Of a stretch of DNA of 64,000 nucleotides, positions 11,752 through 21,976 are shown one piece after another. The DNA lies in assembly GCA_021234155.1 (NCBI GenBank), contig JAJEKV010000198.1, positions 252,001-316,000 of the forward strand. The letters are read 5' to 3'. The translations under genes were made by a program, and so were the position numbers. Within the stretch, counting starts at the first letter, position 1. Every line of letters starts with the position of its first letter. This DNA is from Isoetes taiwanensis. Lineage: Eukaryota; Streptophyta; Lycopodiopsida; Isoetales; Isoetaceae. The notes under the pieces are model-generated. The model saw only the letters and a list, made by a program, of their open reading frames with translations. It was not told where the DNA came from and did not search any database.

Positions 11752-12640
11752 TCGTGTTTGCATAGCATTTAAAAGTGGCGTGGCATGACAATGTGTTTAA
11801 TGGAAAAGTAATTAAACAAAAGGGGGAAAAAAGGGAAACTAGAACTAAGTAGCAAGGAGAGGTTGTATCTAGTTTTGAAGTAGGCTACATATGACACCAC
11901 ATTAAATATTATTTACATCTTTGGTTCATATATTTGAATATCTCCATGAAAATTTTGTGGCATACAAATATTTTCAAAACATATAAATTCCTATACAAAG
12001 TAATCACAAGTGCTTTGGACAGGTTTTTCTTTCTTTTTTCTTAGTGCAACAGCCCAACCCTGGGTGTCAAGTTATCTCAAAGCCTAGACTATCCATGTGT
12101 CCAAAAAAAAAAGAACCTGGACCTATTTTAAACCATTGGATCTTGATCTAAGAAAATGTAGGCCTAGGAAATTAGCTTTCTCGTTGCTATATGGAACCGA
12201 CGCCTTGCTATAAGGAAGAAAGGTAGTGTGTCGCCTGCCATTTTCGTTCTTCATCTATCCGGAACTGGAGTTGCAAGTGCAATCCTTTTCTTTGTTATGT
12301 TCCTAAAGATTTGGCATGTATAATAAGTTTAAGCTCTCTTTTGAAATTAGGCTTGCTGTCAATTATGTGTTTAGTGAACAAGTATCAATGCTTGGAAGTA
12401 GAAACGGCTATGAAGCCCCCATGAGATCTGGCGAAACTCTTTAATTTCAGTTCATGCTTCTGCTATTCAGCCTGATCTAACGCTAATTTAAGCCTAATAC
12501 TAAATAAGGCCTGTGGTCTGAGAATTTCAACGAACCATTCTAAACGAGCCTGCACAACCACCCCAATTCTGGGTCCACACCTAAAAACAACAGTAACAAA
12601 AAGACCACATGTCGTTGTTCCAAAAAATCTACATGTGGTT
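11752..12640. other. Intergenic stretch, nothing recognised
   Basis: No long frame, array or element end was identified. Confidence 0.35.
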
Positions 12641-13345
12641 ATGTGGATGTGTGGTTTATTAAGGAGGCGGTGTAGTTTTTTTTATGGAGCTATAGCTCTT
12701 TTTTTTTTTGAAGGTGTGGTCTTTTTTTGAGGTGTCATTTTTTTAAAAGAAGTGTTGCTTATTTTTTTGGAGGGGTGTTGTTTTTAAGAAGGTGTTGTTT
12801 TTTGAGGTGTAGTTTATAACTAGGTGTAGTTTTTAAGTAGTCGTTGTTTATGGAAGTATAGTTTTTTGAAGTGTGGTTTATAAGAAGGTATAGCTTTTAA
12901 GTGGTTGTTTTTTAAGGAAGTATGGTTTTCTGAAGTGGTATGATTTTTTTTAATCGAGGTGTTGTTTCATGAGGTGTTGTTTATAAGTGGGTGTAGTTTT
13001 TAAATAGCTGTTTTTTAAAGAAGTATGGTTTTTTGAAGTGTGGTTTATAAATGAGTGTAGTTTTTAAGTGGCTGTTTTTTAATGAAGTATGGTTTTCTGA
13101 AGTGGTGTAGTTTATAACTAGGTGTAGTTTTTAAGAAGTTATTTTTAAGGAAGTATGATTTTTTTTGGTGTGGTTTGTATAAGTAGGTATAGTTTTTACG
13201 TAGCTATTTTTTAAAGTAAGTATGGTTTTTTGAGGTGTGGTTTTTAAGTAGGCGTAGTTTTTAAGTGGCTATTTTTTTTTTATAGAAGTGTCTGAAGTGA
13301 CGTAGTTTTTACACAGCTATTTCTTAAGGAAATATGGTTTTGTTG
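12640..13345 (+). repeat. Degenerate T-rich tandem repeat, unit about 60 bp
   Basis: A unit built of GTGTAGTTTTTAAGTGGCTG, a T run, GAAGTATGGTTTT and GAAGTGTGGTTTATAAG recurs about ten times with indels and substitutions. It has no coding potential. Confidence 0.65.
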
Positions 13346-13462
13346 AGGCTATTTCTTAAGCAAAGCACCACCACTTGGAATATTGTTTGTGTGCTCAACT
13401 TTGGAAATGTATCGTATTGTCTTATATTCGTGAAAAATAACTTCAACAGTTAGATCCAACGT

Positions 13463-14304
13463 GGCTCAAACATGCCATGTGGGCTCCAACATGCCACTTA
13501 GGTGCCAACATGCCAAGGTGGCTCAAGCATGTCACCTAGGCACCAACATGCCACCAAGGCTCAAACATGCCAAGGTGGCTCAAATATGCCACGCGGGTTC
13601 CTATATGCCAGGCTCCAACATGCCACGTGGGCTCCAACATGCCACCTAGGCTCCAACATGCCAACGTGCCTCAAACATGCCACCTAGGCTCCAACATGAC
13701 ACCTAGGCTCAAACATGCCAAGGTGGCTCAAACATGACACATGAGCTTCATGCCACCTAGGCTCCAACATGTCAGGGTGGCTCAAACATGCCATGTGGGC
13801 TCCAACATGCCACCTAGGCTCCAACACCCAAGCCGGGCTCAAGCATCTTTGCCTAGGCACCAACATGCCACCAAAGCTCAAACATGCCAAGGTGGCTCAA
13901 ACATGCCATGCGGGTTCAACATGCCACCTATGCTAGGGTGGCTCAAACATGCCACCTAGGCTCCAACATGCCACCTAGGCTCAAACATGCCAAGGTGTAT
14001 GCCACGCGAGCTCCAACATGCTAAGATGGCTCAAAAATGCCACGCGGGCTCCTACATGCCACCTAGGCTCCAACATTCCAAGGTGGCTCAAACATGCCAC
14101 GTGGGCTCCAACATACCACCTAGGCTCCAACATGCCACCTAGGCTCAAACATACCAAGGTGGCTCAAACATGCCACGTGGGCTCCAACATGTCACCTAGG
14201 CTCCAACATGCCAAGGTGGCTCAAACATGCCAAGGTGGCTCAAACATGCCAAGGTGGCCCAAACATGCCACGCGGGCTCCAACATGCCATCTGGGCTCCA
14301 ACAT
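13463..14304 (+). repeat. 19-bp minisatellite, left part
   Basis: Tandem 19-bp units alternate among AACATGCCAAGGTGGCTCA, AACATGCCACCTAGGCTCC and AACATGCCACGTGGGCTCC, roughly 40 in number. Some units are interrupted by small deletions. The array is split by the LTR retrotransposon at 14305-25578 and resumes at 25579. Long open frames across it only reflect the 19-residue period of the repeat. Confidence 0.9.
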
Positions 14305-14896
14305 TGTTAGTCCTGTGCCTCCTGGTACAAGACTATTCATGCATTCGACGGACCAAGTCAAGGCCAAGGATCCACAACTAGGCGCGGGTCAGTCGTCAAA
14401 GGCTCAGCAGAAGACCAAGCAGACCACGCAGACAAAGACCACGCCTGGCGTCAACAAGAGGCGGCGCTCAGACAAGTGACGGCCCGTCACCGCCCGCATC
14501 AGCGTCAGCGTGATTTCAGGCTTTTAAAGAGGCACCGCCAGCATTCCTGCAAATCAGGCCTCCTTCCAGGAGTCGGCACCGAAATCAGTCAGAGTGTCTA
14601 TATTGGGCCAAAGGCCATTGTACTATATATATGAGTAGAGCTAGCACATGAGTTTTTTAGATGAGTTTGGAGTCTTGTCTCATTTCAGTTTTCTCTCGAT
14701 TGCGAGAGCTCATGTATCTTCATTGACATCAAGGAAGCTTATTATTGTGATCTCATTGTTCTCTTTTATTTTCTTTTCCCTTTCATTTGTTTTTCTTGCA
14801 AATCCCGCGTGACATAGCTCCCGGATTCTCCTGTTAGATCCAAGGGTCCTCACAGAGGGCTGTCTTGCAGGAGTTCCCGAACCCAGACCCCAAACA
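14305..14896 (+). repeat. 5' LTR of the Gypsy element
   Basis: 592 bp, starting TGTTAGTCCTGTGCC and ending CCCCAAACA. A TATA-like run (TACTATATATATGAG) near 14621-14635 is the likely core promoter. Compared with the 3' LTR it has an extra 17 bp near 14460. Confidence 0.92.
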
Positions 14897-14897
14897 C

Positions 14898-14920
14898 TGT
14901 CGCCGCTGCCGGGTCTGATC
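14898..14920 (+). promoter_or_regulatory. Probable primer-binding site, tRNA-Asp-like
   Basis: Immediately after the LTR, TGTCGCCGCTGCCGGG resembles the TGGCGCCGTTGCCGGG primer-binding site common in plant Gypsy elements, with a few mismatches. The position is right; the tRNA assignment is tentative. Confidence 0.5.
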
Positions 14921-14937
14921 TTTCTTTTCTTTCCATC

Positions 14938-16867
14938 ATGCCTGCTCGAGGTTTCACTCCTGAAGAACTTCTTTGCCAAACGGCGGCTCGACTGGAGCGC
15001 CATCAACGACGCGAGGCTGTTCGGGATATGTATGACACTGCTTATGACATTGAGGGAGGTCGTATCCGCTCACGCGCTCAGTCGGCACCTCCTACCCCTC
15101 GTGCTCATTCTCGACCAGGGTCTCCCCCTGTGTGTCGTCATTGTTCACAACCGCAATCTCCACAACATACCCCTGTTCAGCCCACGCCTCACTATTTTCA
15201 GACTCCTGACAGCACCTATATCAATATTCCTTCAGGTCACACCCCTCAGCCGTCCCAACCATCTTCTCCTCCTGCTGGAATGGGCTACCATCATGTCACC
15301 TTTGGCCCTTCCTATGTTCATGGCATTCCAACTTCTCCATCTTTTCAACACGCTCTTCCTGTTTATCAAACCACGGATCTCAAGCCCAATGAGGATGGCT
15401 CTCAAGGGATGCTACTTTTTATGGACCACCGGGTTTTTCAGCCCCACTACCTTGCACTCAGTCTCAGGCAGTTCCACCTCTCTATGCTTCTGCATATCCT
15501 CAACCAAATCCCCCTGTCTATGCTCAAGTTCCGTCTTCATCCCCCACTCATAATTTGAAGCTGACTTATCCCACACCACGGACGATGATCAGTTACTCCT
15601 CAAGCAACTCAATGATCTTCAACAAGAGCCCACGGAGTCCGCCCGGGATTTTGCGGACCGTCTTCACATTCTTGTCAATAAACTCCAGGAGTACCCCACG
15701 CAAAGCCAGATCCTCGTCTGGTTTCTGCAGGGCCTTCCTCCTGCCATTCGACTCATGACAGAATACCTGCGTCCCAAGTCTCTGGAACAGGCCATTGAAC
15801 TGGTCAATCACTCGGTCAATGTTTCTTCCAGGGGTGTTGCTCTCCAGGAACTTCCTTTCATGCCCCCCGTCATGGTTCCTCAGAACTCTGTTCAACCTCA
15901 GCAAGCAAATCCACAACGCGCTCACATCTGGTGTACTATTTGTAAATATCAAGGTCATCTGGCAAATGAATGCAACTCCTCCAATGGACCTCCTCATTGT
16001 AAACGATGCAATATGTGCAATCACGCCACGGAAGAATGCACTCGTTCCCATCTTACACCTTTTCGCAATAAAATGGTCTATCAAGTCCAGACCACCCCTC
16101 AACAACAGCAGTCATATCAGCCTCAGCAATATCCAACTCAACCACAGCCGCAGTATCAACAACAGCAGCAATCTCAGCAGCCACGGGGACAAGGCAACCG
16201 TCCTCCCTTTGATCCTTCAAAAGCTCAATGTTACCATTGTCATGAATGGGGTCACACCACCACGGCGTGTCCTCAACTGCCTCAAGTTCAAGTTCAACTT
16301 CCAGGTTCCAATCGACCGGCTTCTGTCCGTCTCATGGCTTATCAACTCTGGGTGGCCAACGGGAAACAGGGCCCTCGTCCTGTTTTGAGAAAGCCTCCTC
16401 GGCCGCCTCAACAACAGCGCCCTCAGCAAGCTGCGTCTACTTCCAATCCTATGGATCAACAAGCTCAGGAGGAGATTTATCAGGCTCTCAACCCTCCTGT
16501 CCAACAGTCCAATTGGGTTGGTCTTGTCTCGCGTCACACACGGGCTTCACGCCCTTTGACCATCATTCCTCATGACACGCAACCTGCTTTTGCTGTGGAA
16601 ACTGTCCCTCATGACGATGATAAAAAAGTTCACTTCGCACCAGATCTTGACAAACTTATGCCTCATGTCATGCCTAAAGTGAGACAAAGTATTCTGAAAC
16701 CCATGCAGGCTGCGGAAGGTCGCACACTGGCAAATGTTCATGCCACCACGAGAGCTCAGCAGCGTCAGGCAACACCCTCATCATCCACCAGTGCACGCTC
16801 TCAGCCATATCCAAATATTGCTGCTGAGGTCGAGCTTCTCAAAGAAGTTTCTGCTTCTTTACCATAG
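14938..16867 (+). pseudogene. gag: gag of the Gypsy element, frameshifted
   Basis: The start is MPARGFTPEE at 14938. The frame runs to about 15400. The proline-rich continuation (PPGFSAPLP, YASAYPQPNPP) is in another frame, and from about 15554 it moves to a third frame. There a capsid-like region (ESARDFADRLHILVNKLQ, ILVWFLQGLP) leads into the nucleocapsid. Three zinc knuckles of the CX2CX4HX4C type lie at about 15930-15975, 15997-16040 and 16228-16275, separated by Gln/Pro-rich linkers. A single TAG at 16865-16867 separates gag from protease in the same frame. Gag would form the particle and bind the element RNA. The two shifts make this copy non-functional. Confidence 0.85.
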
Positions 16868-18018
16868 TCCCCAGCTCCATTGGACCCTGCGGACCCCTTC
16901 TCACATGTTCCTTTGGAACTTCAGGAAGAACTTGCGAAGATCAAGATTCCTTTGAGCCTGGCCACTATTTTGAAACTCTGTCTGGCTCTCAAAGGTCAGT
17001 TACCTCTTCCCACGGTTCTGGTTGGAGCTGTTGCGACTTCAACACCCACGGTGCATGCCACGGTGGGCAATCACCATATCAATCATGTCCAAATTGATGG
17101 TGGTAGTGCCGTCAATCTCATTACTGATAAACTCAGGAAGCAATTGGGCATTCAACTTATGACATCAAATTGGCAAATGGCCATATCACGCGCCCTCAAG
17201 GCGTCACTCCTCTTCTCCACATCAGCATTGGTGATCTCAAATTCCCTTTGGAATTTGGTGTTTGGAAAGCAGGAGAAGATCCTGGTGATTATGAAATGCT
17301 GGTTGGACGACCTTTTCTCCGCCAGGCTAAGAGTATTCATTACTGGGCCACGGACCAACTTGTTATCACCGATGGCCATCTCAATGCCACAATAGATCTG
17401 GAAACTGGCCAATTGATCTCTGTCGAGAATGCTGAACCTTCAATCTCCGACACTGACTCTGAAGAAGCCCAAAATATTTATCATGTTCAAGCTCCTCCAG
17501 CGGGTCTACCTCTCTCCTCTTACCTTGAGTATGCTGATCCCTGGGGTGACATGACGCTCGATCAGGACCAGGCCGTGGCGGCTCTCTTGGACCCTTACCT
17601 GGCTTCCTGCAATCGCATTCAACGTCTTGATCATTTTTCTGATCCGCTTTCTTCCTCAGAGACAGTTGATGTTCATGCCGTCATGAAGCAACCCTTGCTT
17701 GATGATGCTCAACAGCCTTTTTTTTTCACGACGCAAAACGCTGCTCCTCCCATCATGCTTCAGCCTCCTGCTCATCACGTTCAGGACACGAAGGTTGTTC
17801 CTCACATTCAAACTCCAGAAGTGGAAATAGTGGACATTCGAAACAATCAACCCGTCCGCTTAGCTGCTAAACTTCCCCCGACCTATAAAGCACGCGCTGT
17901 GATGCTGTTCAAGAAATTCAAACATATTTTTGCTTGGAGCTACAAAGACCTTCGAGGTATCAAAAAAGAATTGGGGGAACTCACCATTCCTACCAAATCT
18001 GATGCACGACCCATCTAG
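16868..18018 (+). pseudogene. Protease region of the Gypsy polyprotein
   Basis: This continues in the gag frame after the amber codon. Near 17095-17115 it has VQIDGGSAVNLI, a retropepsin-like DGGS active-site motif seen in Tat/Ogre-type elements, then a frameshift near 17170. The next frame carries LHISIGDLKFPLEFGVWK and VGRPFLRQA, the C-terminal half of the protease fold, then a low-conservation linker to the RT. It ends at TAG 18016-18018, directly before the RT entry sequence (QRQYRLNPNY); this stop interrupts the polyprotein. Role: cleavage of the gag-pol polyprotein. Confidence 0.75.
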
Positions 18019-19268
18019 CAACGACAGTACAGGCTCAACCCAAATTACCGTGACCGAGTCAAGGCTGAAATTGACAAAGTCTTGGCTGCTGGCCTGATTT
18101 ATGAGGTCAAATATTCTGAATGGGTGAGCCCAATCGTCATAGCTCTCAAACACAATGGTAAGATCCGCGTTTGCGTGGATTACAGAAAACTCAATCAAGC
18201 CACGGAGCGTGATCACTTTCCGCTTCCTTTCACTGACCAGGTTCTTGAAGAAGTTGCTGGTCATGAGATGTACTCTTTCATGGATGGTTTTTCTGGGTAC
18301 AATCAAATTTCTATCAAGCAAGAAGATCAACTCAAAACTACCTTCACCACCCCGTGGGGTACTTTTGCCTACAAGGTGGTCCCTTTTGGTTTGTCAAAGT
18401 CTCCTTCAACTTTTCAGCGCATCATGCTCTCTGTCTTTCACGACTTTATGAAGGATAAACCTTTTCTTCAGATCTTTCAAGATGATTTTTCTGCCTACAG
18501 CTCCATGGATGATCACTTGGACAAATTGGACCTTGTTTTTCAAAAATGTGATGAATCTGGCATTAGTCTCAATCCTGAGAAGTGCACCTTCTGCGTCACC
18601 TCAGGTGTTCTGTTGGGTCATGTGGTCAGTAAAGAAGGCATCACCACGGATCCCGCTAAAATCAGTTGTGTCCTGAAAGCTCAAGCACCGTCAAATATCA
18701 AAGAGACATGCTCTTACCTGGGTAAGGTAAATTACTATTCCACCCTCATTTCTGGACTTGCAGCTATAGCTGACCCCATTCATAAACTCACGGGCGATGA
18801 ATCCGCTTGGGCTTGGAATTCCCAAGCGGAAGCTGCTTTTCAGAAGTTGAAGCTGTTACTTACTCAGGCCTCGGTCCTTGTTCCTCCTCAATGGGACAAG
18901 CCTTTCCATGTTCATGTTGATGTCTCTGCCTTTGCCATTGGTGCTGTTCTCTCTCAGGCTTATGATGACATTCACGGATAAACCAATCCGCTATGCCAGC
19001 CGAAAACTCAATCCTGCTGAGCGTAACTACTCTGCCACGGAACGCGAAGCTTTGGGCTTAGTTTTCTGTGTCCAACGTTTCAGACATTATTTGTTGGGTA
19101 GCCAGATTAAGTTCTTTGTTGTTCATCAAGCTCTTCTTTATTTGATCAACAAAGCCACGCCCACGGGACGCATTGCTCGTTGGGTCCTTCTTCTGCAAGA
19201 GTTCGCTCCCTTCGAAATTGTTCATAAGGCAGGCAAGTCTCATGTGGTGCCTGATTATCTTTCACGCA
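18019..19268 (+). pseudogene. Reverse transcriptase and RNase H of the Gypsy element
   Basis: The RT fingers and palm are clear: AGLIYEVKYSEWVSPIV, RVCVDYRKLNQAT, YSFMDGFSGYNQI, PFGLSKSPSTFQRIM. The active-site strand reads IFQDDFSAYS at 18472-18501 where YMDD/YVDD-like motifs are usual. A +1 frameshift near 18970 separates the RT and early RNase H (HVHVDVSAFAIGAVLSQ) from the rest of RNase H (PIRYASRKLNPAERNYSATE, HQALLYLINK, GRIARWVLLL). In FFVVHQALLYL the residue at 19121-19123 is Val, where related elements usually have Asp. Role: copying element RNA into DNA. The shift and the stop before RT make it defective. Confidence 0.88.
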
Positions 19269-20794
19269 TCCACACGGATGATCAGTCCACGGGTGTTTCT
19301 GACGCCTTTCCAGATGCTCAATTGTTCTTGGTCACGGCCACGCCCCATTGGTTTCACAACTTTCAGCAATATCTTCTCACTGGTGCTCTTCCTCCCGCCG
19401 ATCCCACGCTCTCTCCAGAAAAGCTTCGCTCCCGCCACCGTCAGTTTCTCCGCGAGGTCCGTGACTACACCATGGTTGCAGGTCATCTCTACAAGCGCGG
19501 CAAAGACATGGTCCTCAGACGTTGTGTCCTCCCTCATGAGGTGCCCGATATTATTCGACAAGCTCACGACGGGCTTGGTGGTGGTCATTTTAGTGGTGAC
19601 GCCACGGCACACAAAATTCTTTTGGCAGGATACTTCTGGCCCACGCTCTTCAAAGATGCCCACGCTTATGCTCGCACGTGTGACGTCTGTCAGCGTGTGG
19701 GAAAACCCACGGCCCGTGACGCTCTTCCATTGACACCGGTCGCCACGCCACATCCCTTCAGCAAATGGGGTATGGATTTTGTGGGGCCCATGGACCCACC
19801 GGCGCGGCACACCCGTGCCCGCTATATTCTGGTCATCACAGATTATGCTACCAAATGGGCGGAAGATTGTGCACTTCCTAACAACACTGCTGCCAGCACA
19901 ACCAAGGTTCTCTATACGCACATCATCACGCGTTTTGGTTGTCCCATGGAACTTGTTAGTGATCGTGGTGTGCATTTTGTCAACCATACTATTAAGGAGC
20001 TGACGGATTATCTTCACATCCAACACCGGAAGAGTACACCCTATTATCCTCAAGGAAATGGCTTGGCTGAAAGTACCAACAAAACACTCATCACAGTTCT
20101 CAAGAAAATTTGTGACGCTTCACGCACAGATTGGCAGGAAAAGTTGCCTACTGTTCTTTGGGCTTACAACACTAGTTTCAAAATAGCTACTGGTCACACT
20201 CCTTTCAAACTGGTTTATGGTCAAGAAGCTCTCATGCCTTTTGAATACATTCTTCCAACACTCCGTTTTCAACTTGCTACAGCCCATAATCCACCTGCTG
20301 CCCTCAAGGAAAGGGTTTATCAATTGGAACGGTTGGATGAACTTCGGCGCGATGCTTACATTCGTGTTCTTCATGGCCAACGGTTGCAGAAATCATTGCA
20401 TGACAAACGACTTAAGACGAAAACATTCAAAGAAGGCGATTTGGTTCTTCTTTATGATTCTCGTTACAAAAATTTTCCGGGCAAGTTAAAGTTTCGATGG
20501 CTTGGTCCTTATCAAATTGTTCAAGTGGTGCAACCCAGCATTTTCAAGCTGGCTGAATTAGATGGCACTCCATTACCTACACTGGTTAATGGCTTTCGCC
20601 TCAAACAATTTCATACAACAGAAAGTGACAATCATCCACCAGATGTTGTTCCAGACACAGACACAACAGATAGTGACAAGCGGCATATTTATATTATAGA
20701 GGTGAAATTTTTACAAAATGTGAGCAGAGCCCATCTATTTTCCGCTATGGGCAGAGCCCTATTACAAAAACGGGCTGAGAGCCCTATCTACTAA
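19269..20794 (+). CDS. Integrase region of the Gypsy element
   Basis: Open in one frame with the preceding RNase H. The zinc-finger part has HDGLGGGHFSGDATAHK and a CDVCQ pair. The catalytic core shows D in KWGMDFVGP (about 19774), D in LVSDRGVHF (about 19963) and E in GLAESTNKTL (about 20067), a full DDE triad. The C-terminal part has FKEGDLVLLYDSRY and KLKFRWLGPYQIVQV, the GPY/F-like module. No chromodomain is evident in the last 60 residues. It would insert the cDNA. It lies in the same frame as the RNase H end but is cut off from RT by the upstream shift. Confidence 0.88.
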
Positions 20795-21976
20795 ATCCTA
20801 AGAAGAAAAACCCTCTACTCTGGGTTTGGAGCAGAGGTGATACGCAGGATATGGTACCAGTTGTGCTCAGGGTCCCAGCGCAGGTGCAGAATCACCTCCA
20901 TCCCGTTGGTGTGGGGATCGGCATGCTCAGCCATCCCGGCACACCACCTGTCCATGGCAATGCCACGGTTGTGGCACCGCCAGAGGTCCAAGCAGTCCAT
21001 CTTGCATGTAGGGGAGGGTCACCAATAGTGGACCATGGTCCAATAGTGGATCATGGTAAAATGGATCAATTTTGCCAATAGTGGCTCAACATTAATTTTT
21101 TATGTTAATCTCAACCATTGAATAAAGTGGATAAAAAAATGGAATCTTGATCCACATTAGGGTATTTGAATGATCCATACTATTTTTAGATAGACCCATT
21201 TCATGTGGAGATTTCGTGGGGTATATGTACTCAATTTTTTTCAAGAAAAGTTTATGGAATGCCTCATACCAAGGGCTTTTAAGCCATGCATTTTAATTGA
21301 AAAAAACATTTTAATTTCAATGTTTCTTTGTCCACTATTCTTAGGTGGTCCACTATTGGTACACCCCCCCTAATCCACTCCAGACAGTTAGACGGCATAG
21401 TGCACTTGTCGTGCAGTCCAGCAGCAGACATACTGAGCGCCATCGGGTGTCTCCGCTTCGCTCACTGTTCGTCTTATATAGCCAACCGAGGACCTCCCTG
21501 TCGACGTGGACCAATCAGAAAATTCGCCAACGTGGTTGCAATGCAAGGCTGTTTCTAAATGGAGAATCTTTTCTCCCGCCGCATATCTAGCCATGGTACC
21601 TTCTGACACCTTCGTTTTAATGATATCCCACTTCGAGTTGCCAGCATTAAATGACATTCTTTCTTTTCACGCCCGTCGAACATTCATGTGCGTCCTTTTG
21701 CCAGCTGTCACATCCGATCATTCTCTCACGTCTCATCTCCACCGTTCCTTGCTTCTCCCTTTACCGTTTGGGGACTTAGCCAAAATTTTGCCTTTCAATC
21801 GCCAACTTAGCATCTATCGCCACCTGGAATCATCATCGGTTGCTGGTTTGCCCTCATCATGCCCCTTCGCCTGCACTTGCGCGCTCTAAAACCTTTTCGT
21901 CTATCTGCGTCTTCGTCTTCTGCTCTCTGCTCTCCGCCTCCTCCAGACAGTTCCTTCTGTTCCGACGCTCTTCGCC
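20795..21976 (+). other. Spacer after pol in the Gypsy element
   Basis: Non-coding apart from short frames. It holds the 360-bp MITE (21011-21370). A TATATAG at about 21475 and CCAAT at about 21511 lie in an order that does not form an obvious promoter on either strand. Confidence 0.5.
21011..21370. mobile_element. MITE, 360 bp, TA target duplication
   Basis: The left end, GGGGAGGGTCACCAATAGTG, matches the reverse complement of the right end with a perfect 15-bp core ACCAATAGTGGACCA. TA flanks both sides (21009-21010 and 21371-21372). The TA duplication fits a Stowaway/Tc1-mariner-type MITE. Internal copies of AATAGTGGA-like motifs lie inside both ends. Confidence 0.75.

Noticed and set aside
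13463-14304. CRISPR-like array
   Set aside because: The units are contiguous 19-bp repeats without unique spacers, and the context is a plant genome.
13461-14479. Open frames across the minisatellite
   Set aside because: The protein repeat simply mirrors the 19-bp unit read in three frames, is open on both strands and runs into the retrotransposon LTR.
21461-21530. Promoter for the accessory ORF (TATATAG and CCAAT)
   Set aside because: The CCAAT lies downstream of the TATA-like run on the plus strand and neither order fits a normal core promoter. The ORF is more likely expressed from the LTR.
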